Source: Lentzea jiangxiensis (lineage in GTDB: Bacteria > Actinomycetota > Actinomycetes > Mycobacteriales > Pseudonocardiaceae). Taken from it: a DNA stretch of 64,000 nt. The translations under genes were made by a program, and so were the position numbers. Of the stretch, positions 24,251-33,201 are shown piece after piece; the stretch's first letter is position 1; every line of letters begins with the position of its first letter. Under the pieces are notes generated by a model. That model was not told the DNA's origin, made no database searches, and was given only the letters and a program-made list of their open reading frames with translations. The stretch spans positions 182,855-246,854 of the forward strand of contig NZ_FNIX01000009.1 of the NCBI RefSeq assembly GCF_900104175.1. The letters run 5' to 3'.

Positions 24251-25642
24251 AGCATCACCGTCAAGGGCCGCGAGCTGAACTACACGGCCACCACCGGGCG
24301 TGTCGTCCTCAAGGAAGAGGTGCTCAAGGACGGCGTGTTCGAGGGCCACAAGCCCAAGGCCGAGGTGTTCCTGACCGCCTACACGCTCGACGGCGCCGAC
24401 CCGCTGAAGAGGCCGGTGACGTTCGCGTTCAACGGTGGGCCCGGGTCCGCCAGCGTGTGGCTGCACATGGGGCTCCTCGGGCCCCGCCGGGTGCTCAGCG
24501 GTGACGTCGGCGACCTCATGCCGCCGCCGTACGGGATCGCGGACAACGAGGAGACGCTGCTCGCCGAGAGCGACCTGGTGTTCATCGACCCGGTGTCGAC
24601 CGGTTTCTCCCGGGCCGCGCAGGGTGAGAAGCCCGGCGACTTCCACGGCTACCAGCCCGACATCGACTCCATCGCCGAGATCATCCGGCTGTGGACGTCG
24701 CGCAACGGGCGCTGGATGTCGCCGAAGTTCCTCTGCGGCGAGTCGTACGGCACGCTGCGCGCGGCCGGGCTCGCCGAGCACCTGCAGAAGAAGAACGGCA
24801 TGTACCTCAACGGGCTCATGCTGATCTCCTCGGTGCTCGACTTCGCGTCGATCGAGTTCAACGAGGGCCACGACCTCGGCTACACGCTCTTCCTGCCGAC
24901 GTACGCGGCCATCGCGCACTACCACGGCCTGCACGGCGACCGGCCGCTCGAGGAGGTGCTCGCCGAGGCCGAGGAGTTCGCGGTCCGCGACTACCCCTAC
25001 GCCCTCGCGCGCGGCAACCGGCTCTCCGACGTGGAGCGCGCCGCGACGATCGAGAAGCTCGCGCGGCTCACCGGCCTGTCCGAGGAGTACGTGGACGCGG
25101 TCGACCTGCGCATCGAGCACATCCGGTTCTTCACCGAGCTGCTGCGCCGCGACCGCAAGACCGTCGGCCGCATCGACGCCCGCTTCACCGGCTGGGACAC
25201 CGACTACGGCCGTGAGGGCATCTCCGCGGATCCGTCGATCGACGCGATCCTCGGCCCGTACGCGGCCGTGCTCAACCACTACCTGCACAGCGAGCTCGGG
25301 TACTCGAGCGACCTGCCGTACGAGGTGCTCTCGCGGGTCATCGAGCAGTGGTCCTACAAGGAGTTCGAGGGCCGCCACGTCACGACGGCGGGCAAGCTGT
25401 CGGCGGCGATGCGCGCGAACCCGCACCTCAAGGTCCACGTCGCGTTCGGCTGGTACGACGGCGCCACGCCGTATTTCGCGGCCGAGCACCTCCTCGCGCA
25501 CCTGCAGATCCCCAAGGAGCTCACGGCGAACATCGAGTCGGCCTACTACCCGGCCGGCCACATGATGTACGTGCACGAGCCCAGCAGGATCCAGCAGTCC
25601 GAGGACCTCGCGGCGTTCGTGCGGAACTCGTCCAACACGTGA
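24185..25642 (+). CDS. serine carboxypeptidase (peptidase family S10)
   Basis: About 485 residues without signal peptide. NGGPGSASVWLH (oxyanion-hole region), catalytic Ser in CGESYGT, Asp in YDGATPYF and His in YYPAGHMMY give a complete S10 triad. The family is mostly eukaryotic and lysosomal; bacterial members are intracellular or secreted and poorly characterised. ATG 24185 is the only sensible start, with weak SD, and it overlaps the 5' region of the divergent glycosylase. It overlaps the following GNAT gene by 4 bp. Confidence 0.9.
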   Translation: MSEEKTEEKPESPADDLVTTQHSITVKGRELNYTATTGRVVLKEEVLKDGVFEGHKPKAEVFLTAYTLDGADPLKRPVTFAFNGGPGSASVWLHMGLLGPRRVLSGDVGDLMPPPYGIADNEETLLAESDLVFIDPVSTGFSRAAQGEKPGDFHGYQPDIDSIAEIIRLWTSRNGRWMSPKFLCGESYGTLRAAGLAEHLQKKNGMYLNGLMLISSVLDFASIEFNEGHDLGYTLFLPTYAAIAHYHGLHGDRPLEEVLAEAEEFAVRDYPYALARGNRLSDVERAATIEKLARLTGLSEEYVDAVDLRIEHIRFFTELLRRDRKTVGRIDARFTGWDTDYGREGISADPSIDAILGPYAAVLNHYLHSELGYSSDLPYEVLSRVIEQWSYKEFEGRHVTTAGKLSAAMRANPHLKVHVAFGWYDGATPYFAAEHLLAHLQIPKELTANIESAYYPAGHMMYVHEPSRIQQSEDLAAFVRNSSNT

Positions 25643-26067
25643 TCCTCGACCTGTCCGACGACACCGTCCTGCACGAGCTGTGGACGGTGCAACGGCTGGC
25701 GTACGCCGTCGAGGCCGAGATCATCGGCTTCGACGGCATCCCGCCGCTGCACGAGTCGCTCGAGGAACTCCGGGCGTGTGGTGAGACCTTCCTCGGCCTG
25801 CACGACGAGGAAGGTCTGGTCGGCGCGGTGTCCTACCGCCTCGACGGGTCCACTGTGGACATCCACCGGCTGGTCGTGCACCCGCGGGCGTTCCGGCGCG
25901 GGATCGCCTCCCGGCTGCTGGACGCGCTGCCGGAGGGGCCGCAGGTCGTCAGCACCGGCACGGGGAACGAGCCGGCGCTGCGCCTGTACCGCAAGCGCGG
26001 GTTCGTGGAGACCGGCACGCGCGAGATCGGTCCGGGCGTGTCGCTCACGGACCTCTCCCGGCCCTGA
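25639..26067 (+). CDS. GNAT-family acetyltransferase
   Basis: 142 residues: VDIHRLVVHPRAFRRGIASRLL carries the GNAT acetyl-CoA loop, followed by GTGNEPALRLYRKRGF typical of the fold's second half. Starts at GTG 25639, overlapping the peptidase stop (GTGA), so the two are co-expressed. The acceptor is unknown; a role in modifying the peptidase products or an unrelated detoxification role are both possible. Confidence 0.85.
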   Translation: MILDLSDDTVLHELWTVQRLAYAVEAEIIGFDGIPPLHESLEELRACGETFLGLHDEEGLVGAVSYRLDGSTVDIHRLVVHPRAFRRGIASRLLDALPEGPQVVSTGTGNEPALRLYRKRGFVETGTREIGPGVSLTDLSRP

Positions 26068-26111
26068 ACGGGATGAGGGGCCGCGCCCGCAGGCACGACC
26101 CCTCATCCCGT
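26068..26111. terminator. bidirectional terminator between the GNAT gene and dppF
   Basis: acgggatgagggg and cccctcatcccgt form a 13-bp stem directly after the GNAT stop and 10 bp from the convergent dppF stop. Confidence 0.85.
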
Positions 26112-26120
26112 GAAACCCGA

Positions 26121-27116
26121 TCAGACGACCGCGCGCTCCTCGGCGAAGTGGCACGCCGCGGGGTGGCCCCCGTTGCGCGGCACCAGCTCCGGGACCTCGG
26201 TGGCGCAGATGTCCTGCGCCTTCCAGCACCGCGTGCGGAACCGGCAGCCCGACGGCGGGTCGATCGGCGACGGCACGTCACCCGTCAGGCGGATGACGTC
26301 ACGACGTCCGCGCTGAGTCGGGTCCGGCACGGGCACGGCGGACAGCAGCGCCTGCGTGTACGGGTGCATCGGGCGCTCGTAGATCTCGTCCTCGGTGCCG
26401 ATCTCCACGATCTTGCCGAGGTACATCACCGCGACGCGGTCCGACAGGTGGCGGACCACCGACAGGTCGTGCGCGATGAAGATGTACGACAGGCCCATCT
26501 CGGACTGGAGGTCGCCCAGCAGGTTCATGACCTGCGCCTGGATCGACACGTCCAGGGCGGACACCGGCTCGTCGCACACGATCACCTTGGGCTTCAGCGC
26601 CAGCGCACGCGCGATGCCGATGCGCTGGCGCTGGCCGCCGGAGAACTGGTGCGGGTACCGGTTGATGTGCTCCGGGTTCAGGCCGACGATCTCCAGCAGT
26701 TCCTGGACCTTTTGCCGGCGCGAGCCCTTCGGCGCGACCTCGGTGTGGATCTCGTAGGGCTCTCCGACGATGTCGCCGACCGTCATGCGCGGGTTCAGCG
26801 ACGTGTACGGGTCCTGCAGCACGATCTGGATGTCGCGGCGCAGCTTGCGCAGCTCCGCGCCCTTCATGGCGAACATGTCGCGGCCCTCGAAGCGCGCGAC
26901 GCCCGACGTCGGCGGTTCCAGGCGCATCAGCACCTGGGCCAGCGTCGACTTGCCGCAGCCCGACTCGCCCACGACGCCCAGGGTCTCGCCCTTGTTCAGC
27001 GAGAACGAGACGCCGTCGACGGCCTGGACGTGGCCCACGGTGCGCTTGAACAGCACGCCGACGCGGACCGGGAAGTGCTTGACGAGGTTCTCGACCTCGA
27101 TGATGGGCTCAGCCAC
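26121..27116 (-). CDS. dppF: peptide ABC transporter ATPase (DppF/OppF type)
   Basis: 331 residues. Walker [11 protein letters not shown]-loop [11 protein letters not shown], signature [12 protein letters not shown], Walker [13 protein letters not shown] and switch HDLSVVRH are all present. The C-terminal oligopeptide/dipeptide extension with cysteines ([15 protein letters not shown]) may bind an Fe-S cluster as in other Dpp/Opp ATPases. GTG 27116 overlaps the dppD 3' end by 8 bp. It forms the heterodimeric motor with the preceding ATPase. Confidence 0.93.
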   Translation of the reverse strand: MAEPIIEVENLVKHFPVRVGVLFKRTVGHVQAVDGVSFSLNKGETLGVVGESGCGKSTLAQVLMRLEPPTSGVARFEGRDMFAMKGAELRKLRRDIQIVLQDPYTSLNPRMTVGDIVGEPYEIHTEVAPKGSRRQKVQELLEIVGLNPEHINRYPHQFSGGQRQRIGIARALALKPKVIVCDEPVSALDVSIQAQVMNLLGDLQSEMGLSYIFIAHDLSVVRHLSDRVAVMYLGKIVEIGTEDEIYERPMHPYTQALLSAVPVPDPTQRGRRDVIRLTGDVPSPIDPPSGCRFRTRCWKAQDICATEVPELVPRNGGHPAACHFAEERAVV

Positions 27117-28095
27117 GAGCGACCACCTCCTCCGCGATGTGGCACCGGCTGGTGCGGCCCATGCCCAGGTTGTGCACGGCAGGGACCTCGGTGGGACAAC
27201 GGTCGAACGCCCGCGGGCAGCGCGGGTGGAACGGGCAGCCCGACGGGATGTTGGTCAGCGACGGCGGCAGGCCCTTGATCGTCTTGAGCTCCTGGCCCTT
27301 GAGGTCCAGGCGCGGCAACGACTCGAGCAGCGACTCGGTGTACGGGTGCCCCGGCGCGCGGAACAGCTCGTAGACGTCGGCGTGCTCGACGATGCGGCCC
27401 GCGTACATGACCGAGATCCGGTCCGCGACGTCGGCGACGACGCCGAGGTCGTGGGTGATCAGGATCATGCCCATGTCGCGTTCCTTCTGGATCTCCGCCA
27501 GCAGGTCCATGATCTGGGCCTGCACGGTGACGTCCAGAGCGGTCGTGGGCTCGTCCGCGATCAGCAGCTCCGGGTCGAGCGCCAGCGACATCGCGATCAT
27601 CGCGCGCTGCCGCATGCCCCCGGAGAACTGGTGCGGGTAGTCCGAGACCCGGCCCTTCGCGTTCGGGATCTTGACCTGGTCGAGCAGCTCGACCGCCCGC
27701 TTGCGGGCGTCCGCCTTGGACATGCCGCGGCGGACCTTGAGCTGCTCCTCGATCTGGAACCCGACCGTGAACACGGGGTTCAGGGCGGAGAGGGCGTCCT
27801 GGAAGATCATGGCGATGCCCTCGCCACGAACCGCGCGACGCTCGTCCGCCGACTTGGTCAGCAGGTCCTCACCGCGGAACTTGATGGAGCCGTTGGTGAT
27901 GAACGCCGGCGGCATGTCCAGGATGCCCATGATCGTCTGAGCGGTCACGGACTTGCCGGAGCCGGATTCACCCAGCACAGCAAGGGTTTCGCCCGCCGAG
28001 ACGTGGTACGAAACGCCGTTGAGCACCTTCGCGACACCGTCGCGTGTGCGGAATTCCACGTGGAGATCCTCGACCTCCAGCAATGGCTGAGTCAC
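27109..28095 (-). CDS. dppD: peptide ABC transporter ATPase (DppD/OppD type)
   Basis: 328 residues from GTG 28095 (GGGGAG about 6 nt upstream). Walker [11 protein letters not shown]-loop [10 protein letters not shown], signature [12 protein letters not shown], Walker [14 protein letters not shown]-loop THDLGVVA, and the C-terminal cysteine-bearing oligopeptide domain ([15 protein letters not shown]). The gap to dppC is 10 bp. The frame stays open upstream to 28146 but that part lacks family sequence. Confidence 0.93.
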   Translation of the reverse strand: MTQPLLEVEDLHVEFRTRDGVAKVLNGVSYHVSAGETLAVLGESGSGKSVTAQTIMGILDMPPAFITNGSIKFRGEDLLTKSADERRAVRGEGIAMIFQDALSALNPVFTVGFQIEEQLKVRRGMSKADARKRAVELLDQVKIPNAKGRVSDYPHQFSGGMRQRAMIAMSLALDPELLIADEPTTALDVTVQAQIMDLLAEIQKERDMGMILITHDLGVVADVADRISVMYAGRIVEHADVYELFRAPGHPYTESLLESLPRLDLKGQELKTIKGLPPSLTNIPSGCPFHPRCPRAFDRCPTEVPAVHNLGMGRTSRCHIAEEVVARG

Positions 28096-28105
28096 GGGAT
28101 CTCCC

Positions 28106-29080
28106 CTATCGGGACTTGGGGTCGAGGGCGTCGCGCACGGCGTCACCCAGCATGACGAAGGCCAGCACGGTGATCGTGACGAAGCCCGCGGGGAACAGCA
28201 GCATGTGCGGAGCCGACTGGAAGTAGTCGCGCGACTCCGAGATCATCACGCCCCACGACACGACCGGCGGACGCAGGCCGATGCCGAGGAACGCCAGCGT
28301 CGCCTCGGCGCCGATGAAGGCACCCAGGGCGATCGTCGCGTACACCAGCACGGGCGCCACGGTGTTCGGCAGCAGGTGCCGGAACACGATCCGCAACGGC
28401 GAGGCACCGAGGCCACGCGCGGCACGCACGTAGTCCTGCTGCTTCGCCACGAGCGTCGCGGACCGCATGATGCGCATCGCGACCGGCCACGACAGCACGG
28501 CGATCGAGAGCACCACCTGCGTGATGATCCGGACCTGGCCGGGGTTCTCCGAAGGCGCGTTGAGCGTCGTCAGGATGACGATCGCACCGAGCACGAACGG
28601 GATACCGGCGAAGATGTCGCCGAACCGCGAGAGCAGCGAGTCGAGCCACGTCTTCGCGTAGCCCGCGATGATGCCGATGATCGAGCCGATCAGCACGGTC
28701 AGCAGCGTCGCGAACAGGCCGACGAGCAGCGACGCGCGGGTGCCGTGCATCGCGCGGGCGTAGACGTCGTAGCCCTGCAGGTCGTAGCCGAACCACGCGT
28801 CGCCGGACGGCGACTGCAGCGACTTGTCGAGGTTCGCGGCACGCGGGTCGACCGACGTGAACAGCGTCGGCCAGATCGCCATCAGGACGATGACCGCGAT
28901 GATCACCAGCGAGATGATGAACGTGGGCTTGCGCCGCAGCTCACCCCACGCGTCGCTCCAGAGCGACCGGGGCTTGCGCTGCTTCTGCGACGAGTCGTCG
29001 AGGTGGCTGGCCTGGTCGACACCGGCCGCCGCGGACGCCTCGAGTCCGGCTCCACCGGACACGGATCCTGGGTCACTCAT
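28106..29080 (-). CDS. dppC: peptide ABC transporter permease (DppC/OppC type)
   Basis: 324 residues. A ~45-residue Ser/Gln-rich cytoplasmic N-terminus is followed by six hydrophobic spans. PTLFTSVDPRAANLDKSLQSP is the external OppC-N region and DYVRAARGLGASPLRIVFRHLLPN is the EAA coupling helix. ATG 29080 overlaps the dppB 3' end by 8 bp. Confidence 0.93.
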   Translation of the reverse strand: MSDPGSVSGGAGLEASAAAGVDQASHLDDSSQKQRKPRSLWSDAWGELRRKPTFIISLVIIAVIVLMAIWPTLFTSVDPRAANLDKSLQSPSGDAWFGYDLQGYDVYARAMHGTRASLLVGLFATLLTVLIGSIIGIIAGYAKTWLDSLLSRFGDIFAGIPFVLGAIVILTTLNAPSENPGQVRIITQVVLSIAVLSWPVAMRIMRSATLVAKQQDYVRAARGLGASPLRIVFRHLLPNTVAPVLVYATIALGAFIGAEATLAFLGIGLRPPVVSWGVMISESRDYFQSAPHMLLFPAGFVTITVLAFVMLGDAVRDALDPKSR

Positions 29081-30002
29081 AGCGAATCCTCGGGTCGAGA
29101 ACGGCGTACAGGAGGTCGACGAGCAGGCTCATCAGCAGGTACACCAGCACCAGCAGGGTCACGATGCCCGTGACCATGACGCCTTCCTTCTCCTGGATGC
29201 CGCGGAAGATCAGGCCGCCGATGCCGTTGATGTTGAAGACGCCCTCGGTGACGATCGCGCCGCCGAGGAGGCTGCCGAGGTCGGTGCCGAGGAACGTGAT
29301 CACCGGGATCAGCGAGTTGCGCAGCAGGTGGATGCCGACGACGCGGCTCTGCGGCTGCCCCTTCGCGATGGCCGTGCGCACGTAGTCGGCGCGCCGGTTC
29401 TCGACGATGCTGGAGCGGGTCAGGCGGGCCACGTAGGCCATCGACAGGCTGCCGAGCACGAAGCCGGGCAGGATCAGCTCCCCGAACGTCGGATCGGAGC
29501 TGACCGAGGTGTCCATGAGGTCGAAGCCCTGCGGGCCGAGGTAGAGCCGCAGCACGAAACCGGTGACGAAGACCGGCAGCGAGATCAGGAACAGGGTCGA
29601 GACCAGGACGAGGTTGTCCAGGAAGCCCGACTTGCGCAGACCGGTGAGGACACCGGCGATGATGCCGATGACGGCTTCGATGATCAGCGCGATGATGCCC
29701 ATCTTGAGCGTGATCGGCCACGAGGTGCTGATCTGCTCGCCGACGGAGACGCCGTTGAAGGTGGTGCCGAAGTCACCGACGACCAGGTTGCCGAGGTACT
29801 TGAAGTACTGGAGCAGCAACGGGTCGTTGAGGTTGAGCTTCTCGCTCATCTCGGCGATGTAGGCCGGATCGCACGGCCGCTGGCCGCACTTGCCCGCGAA
29901 GGGGTCCTGCGGGATCGCCCACACGAGGGCGTAGATCAGGAAGGTGGTCCCCAGGAAGACCGGTATCAGCTGCAGCAGACGGCGCAGCACATAGCGACCC
30001 AT
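29073..30002 (-). CDS. dppB: peptide ABC transporter permease (DppB/OppB type)
   Basis: 309 residues from ATG 30002, with AAGGAG 8 nt upstream. MGRYVLRRLLQLIPVFLGTTFLIY is the standard first helix, DPLLLQYFKYLGNLVVGDFG the external loop, and YVRTAIAKGQPQSRVVGIHLLRNS the coupling motif. A ~20-residue insert near CGQRPCDPAY contains two cysteines. It is separated from the upstream dppA by a 123-bp gap holding a strong hairpin. Confidence 0.93.
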   Translation of the reverse strand: MGRYVLRRLLQLIPVFLGTTFLIYALVWAIPQDPFAGKCGQRPCDPAYIAEMSEKLNLNDPLLLQYFKYLGNLVVGDFGTTFNGVSVGEQISTSWPITLKMGIIALIIEAVIGIIAGVLTGLRKSGFLDNLVLVSTLFLISLPVFVTGFVLRLYLGPQGFDLMDTSVSSDPTFGELILPGFVLGSLSMAYVARLTRSSIVENRRADYVRTAIAKGQPQSRVVGIHLLRNSLIPVITFLGTDLGSLLGGAIVTEGVFNINGIGGLIFRGIQEKEGVMVTGIVTLLVLVYLLMSLLVDLLYAVLDPRIRYE

Positions 30003-30051
30003 GAGGTCGGCTCCTTGCGTGGTGGGGGGCACCCGAGGTTCCCGGACACCG

Positions 30052-30095
30052 GTCCGGCCCCGCGCCCGTAACGCTCGAGGGACGCGGGGCCGGAC
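30052..30095 (-). terminator. hairpin between dppA and dppB (attenuating terminator or mRNA stabiliser)
   Basis: gtccggccccgcg and cgcggggccggac form a perfect 13-bp stem with an 18-nt loop 31 bp after the dppA stop. Such structures let the binding protein be made in excess over the membrane components. Confidence 0.7.
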
Positions 30096-30125
30096 GGTGT
30101 TGCCCAGAACTCAGGTGTCAGGCGA

Positions 30126-31748
30126 TCAGGCCTTGACGCGGAGGGACTCCAGCACAGGCTGACGCTTGAACGACATCTTGGCCTCGAGCAGGTTCTTCGA
30201 ACGGCCGCCGATGCCCTTCTCGTTCCAGGTCGGCATGGAGGGCAGGTCCTTGGCGATCAGGTCCTCGGCCTGCTGGTAGAGCTTGATCGCCTCGTCCTCG
30301 TTCGCGGTCTCGTCGGCCTTCTTCAGGAGCGCGTCGACCTGCGGGTTCGAGTAGTTCGAGTCGTTGGACGAACCACCCGTGCGGTACAGCGGGTTGAGGA
30401 AGTTCTCGATCGACGGGTAGTCGGCCGACCAGTCCGAACGGCTCATGCCGGTCAGCTGCTTGCCGTCGACGATCTGGCGGAACGCACCGAAGTTGGTGGC
30501 ACCGACGAACTCGCACTCAACGCCCAGGGCCTGCTTGATGCTGTTGCACGCGGCCTCGAGCGGCTCCTTGCGGCCACCGTCCTGGTTGGACTGGATGGTC
30601 AGCTTGCCGGTGAAGCCGGACTCCTGGAAGAGCTGCTTCGCCTTCTCGGGGTTGTACTTGCAGTACTCGCCGCAGGTGTCGGGGCGGTAGCCCTTGATGC
30701 CGGGCGAGACGAAGCTGGTGGACGGCACGTACGAGCCGGCCAGCACGGTCTTCGTGATCTGCTCCCGGTTGATGGCCATCGAGACGGCCTGGCGCAGCTT
30801 CACGTTCTTGAACGCGTCGATGTACTGCGGGAACGCGATGGCGCTCTGGCCGAGCAGGTTCGCGGTCACGACGGCGTCACCGAGGTCGGCCTTGTACTTC
30901 TCGCCGACCTTGGCCGACGGGGGAAGGGCCTCCATGAAGTCCAGCTTGCCCGCGACCAGGTCCTGGTACGCGGTCTCCTGGGAGGAGTAGATCTTGTAGT
31001 CCAAGGTCTTGAAGTTGACCTTGTCCTCGCCCTTGTAGTCGTCGAAGCGCTCCATCTTGATCAGCGCGTTCGGCGTGCGGGAGACGAACTTGACCGGGCC
31101 GTTGCCGATCGGCTTGGCCTCGAACGCCTTCGTGTCGGCGAAGAACGACTTGGGCAGCGGCGAGAACGGCGTGTAGCCGATCATCGTCGTGAAGACCGAG
31201 GTCGGGCCGTTGAGGGTGACCTTGAACTCGTAGTCGCCCACGACCTCGAGGCCGGACATCTTGTCCTTGGCCGGCTTGGCGTTCTCGTCGGCCGGGTGGA
31301 CCTCGTCGAAGCCCTGGATCACGGAGAAGAACGACGCCGCCTGCTGGGCGTTCGGCGCGTACGCGGCCCAGTTCCAGGCGTCGACGAAGTTCTCGGCCTT
31401 GACGTCGGTGCCGTCGTGGAACTTCCAGCCCTGCTTGACCTTGATGTTGTAGACCTTGGCGTCACTCGAGGTGATCGACTCGGCCATCAGGTTGTAGGGC
31501 GCGCCGTCTTCGGCCTTGTACCCGACCAGACGCGAGAACAGCGAGTCGGTGACCTTGCCACCGCCGGCCTCGGTCGTGTTGGCCGGGAACAGCGTGCTCT
31601 TGGGCTCGGTGCCGTAGATCGACACCGTGCCGTCCGGGTTGGCCTTGCCCTCTCCGGTGGAGGAGCTACCACCACCGCCGCCGCATGCGCTGAGCGTCAT
31701 GGCGAGCGCGGCTGGCAAAGCCACCCACGCAACCCGTGATCGCGACAT
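30126..31748 (-). CDS. dppA: peptide ABC transporter substrate-binding lipoprotein (DppA/OppA type)
   Basis: 540 residues. Lipoprotein signal SRSRVAWVALPAALAMTLSAC with lipobox LSAC then a GGGGGSSS linker. The mature part is solute-binding family 5: YNLMAESITSSD, KFHDGTDVKAENFVDAWNWA, PIGNGPVKF, LRQAVSMAINREQI and YRTGGSSNDSNYSNPQVDALL. ATG 31748 has GGGAGAG about 5 nt upstream; an in-frame upstream extension is non-coding. It is first in the five-gene transporter operon and should bind oligopeptides outside the membrane. Confidence 0.93.
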   Translation of the reverse strand: MSRSRVAWVALPAALAMTLSACGGGGGSSSTGEGKANPDGTVSIYGTEPKSTLFPANTTEAGGGKVTDSLFSRLVGYKAEDGAPYNLMAESITSSDAKVYNIKVKQGWKFHDGTDVKAENFVDAWNWAAYAPNAQQAASFFSVIQGFDEVHPADENAKPAKDKMSGLEVVGDYEFKVTLNGPTSVFTTMIGYTPFSPLPKSFFADTKAFEAKPIGNGPVKFVSRTPNALIKMERFDDYKGEDKVNFKTLDYKIYSSQETAYQDLVAGKLDFMEALPPSAKVGEKYKADLGDAVVTANLLGQSAIAFPQYIDAFKNVKLRQAVSMAINREQITKTVLAGSYVPSTSFVSPGIKGYRPDTCGEYCKYNPEKAKQLFQESGFTGKLTIQSNQDGGRKEPLEAACNSIKQALGVECEFVGATNFGAFRQIVDGKQLTGMSRSDWSADYPSIENFLNPLYRTGGSSNDSNYSNPQVDALLKKADETANEDEAIKLYQQAEDLIAKDLPSMPTWNEKGIGGRSKNLLEAKMSFKRQPVLESLRVKA

Positions 31749-31879
31749 CAGTCTCTCCCGCCTTTCCCCGGCGCCGCCGCAGATATTGCGTGCGCGCGCC
31801 TCCCCGGGAGGTCTCGTCCACCTCCCAAAACGTGAGAGGACGTTAACCGGGGTGTCCAGCAGTACGCGCATCGAAATCG

Positions 31880-31895
31880 GTCACAAAACTGTCAC
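31880..31895. promoter_or_regulatory. gtcac direct repeat upstream of dppA
   Basis: Two gtcac words 11 bp apart (31880 and 31891) lie about 132 bp upstream of the dppA ATG in the 176-bp gap to ppx. One-turn-spaced GTCAC repeats resemble response-regulator (MtrA-type) boxes; identity of the regulator is not shown. Confidence 0.3.
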
Positions 31896-31924
31896 GATCA
31901 CCTCAAGCAAACCCTAATTCGGGC

Positions 31925-32866
31925 TCAGACCAGCGAAAACGCGATGCCGTCGAGGATGTCGTGCTCACTGCACACGAGCGTGCGAATACCCGCGCGATTC
32001 TCCAGCTCCTCGGCAATCGCGCGCAGCACCACCGCTCCACCGCAGATCACGTCCACTCGGCCGGGGTGCATGGGCCCCAACGAGGCACGATCATCATGCG
32101 TCATGGAGAGGATACGGTCGGTGATTTCGTGAACATTGTCAAGTGTGATGCGGCTGAGGTGAATATCGTCGCTGTTGTACACCTCCAGCCCCTGGACCAG
32201 GGCTGACAATGTCGTCACCGTCCCGGCGACCCCGATCCACGTCTTCGCCTTCTCCACGGGGACGATCTCGAATGCCTCACGGATCGCGGTCCGCGCAAAC
32301 GCTTCCGCTTGTTCGATCTCATCCTTTTCCGGCGGATCGGAGTGCAGGAACCGCTCCGTCAGACGGACGCAGCCGATGTCCATCGACCTCGCCGCTTCGA
32401 CCTCCGAGCCGCTGCCGAGGACGAACTCGGTCGAACCACCACCCAGATCGGTGACGAGGAAGGGACCCTCGCCGGGGTCGAGATCGGCTACCGCGCCGAG
32501 GTAGGACAGCCTCGCCTCCTCGTCCCCGGTGATCACCTCCGCGGGCGCGCCGAGGATCTGCTCGGTCATCCCGAAGAACTCGTCGCGGTTGCTCGCGTCC
32601 CGCGTCGCACTGGTCGCGACCATCCGTGCGACCTCCACGCCCTTGCGTTGCATCGTGCGCGCGTAGTCGAGCAACGCCTGCCGCGTGCGCTCGATCGCGT
32701 CCGGGTGCAACCGCCCGGTCGCGTCCACGCCCTGACCGAGCCGGACGATCTTCATCTCGCGGTGCACGTCCCGCAGCCAGGCGGTGCCGTCCTCCCGCTT
32801 CGTCACGTCGGCGATCAGCAGCCGGATCGAGTTGGTTCCGCAGTCGATGGCCGCAACCCGCGACAT
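31925..32866 (-). CDS. ppx: exopolyphosphatase / guanosine pentaphosphatase (Ppx/GppA family)
   Basis: About 313 residues. AAIDCGTNSIRLL is the phosphate-1 loop, ATSATRDASNRDEF, ITGDEEARLSYLGA and LVTDLGGGSTEFVLG (phosphate-2) follow, and GVAGTVTTL is present. It degrades polyphosphate or pppGpp. ATG 32866 is preferred over GTG 32872 because GAGGAG then lies 7 nt upstream. The gene corresponds by order to Rv1026 of M. tuberculosis, at the end of the conserved eno neighbourhood. Confidence 0.92.
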   Translation of the reverse strand: MSRVAAIDCGTNSIRLLIADVTKREDGTAWLRDVHREMKIVRLGQGVDATGRLHPDAIERTRQALLDYARTMQRKGVEVARMVATSATRDASNRDEFFGMTEQILGAPAEVITGDEEARLSYLGAVADLDPGEGPFLVTDLGGGSTEFVLGSGSEVEAARSMDIGCVRLTERFLHSDPPEKDEIEQAEAFARTAIREAFEIVPVEKAKTWIGVAGTVTTLSALVQGLEVYNSDDIHLSRITLDNVHEITDRILSMTHDDRASLGPMHPGRVDVICGGAVVLRAIAEELENRAGIRTLVCSEHDILDGIAFSLV

Positions 32867-32948
32867 GGGCACTCCTCAGTGGTTCTTCGGTGGTCTCCGG
32901 CAAGCATCGCGCACACGAGGCTGTCGGCCCACTCGCCGTAGAGGTAGC

Positions 32949-32986
32949 GGCAGACGTCGGGGTGGGAGCACGCTCCGACGTCTGCC
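32949..32986 (-). terminator. terminator after the DUF397 gene
   Basis: ggcagacgtcgg and ccgacgtctgcc form a 12-bp stem with a 14-nt loop, 44 bp past the DUF397 stop and upstream of ppx on the same strand. Confidence 0.7.
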
Positions 32987-33029
32987 GAGGACCGCGGTCG
33001 CGCCCCCCGATTTGCTCGGGCCGGTGGCG

Positions 33030-33188
33030 TCACGCCACCTTCACGAGGTGCAGGAACGCCGACCACGCCTCTCCCGACACGGGCAGGTGGGTGGCGGGGG
33101 CCTTGCTGTCGCGGATGCCGACGCCGTGACCGACCTCCACGCAGTCACTTGCCTCTGGGCTGTAGCTGCTCTTACGCCACGTGGACAT
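33030..33188 (-). CDS. DUF397 domain protein (52 residues)
   Basis: ATG 33188 to TGA 33030. The sequence starts STWRKSSYSPEASDCVEV and continues GIRDSKAPATHLPVSGEAWSAFL, an unmistakable DUF397 protein (W-R-K-S-S-Y-S, N/D-C-V-E-V, R-D-S-K). These small proteins pair with XRE/DUF5753 regulators in actinomycetes and are thought to act as their antagonist or partner. It lies 13 bp after the regulator's stop. Confidence 0.9.
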   Translation of the reverse strand: MSTWRKSSYSPEASDCVEVGHGVGIRDSKAPATHLPVSGEAWSAFLHLVKVA

Positions 33189-33201
33189 GCGGCACGCCTC
33201 C

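Noticed and set aside
32815..33066. Small minus-strand frame with CSHPDVCRYLYGEWADSLVC
   Set aside because: It runs through the terminator hairpin at 32949-32986 and into ppx in another frame, with no SD site; the apparent Cys pattern is produced by the hairpin arms.
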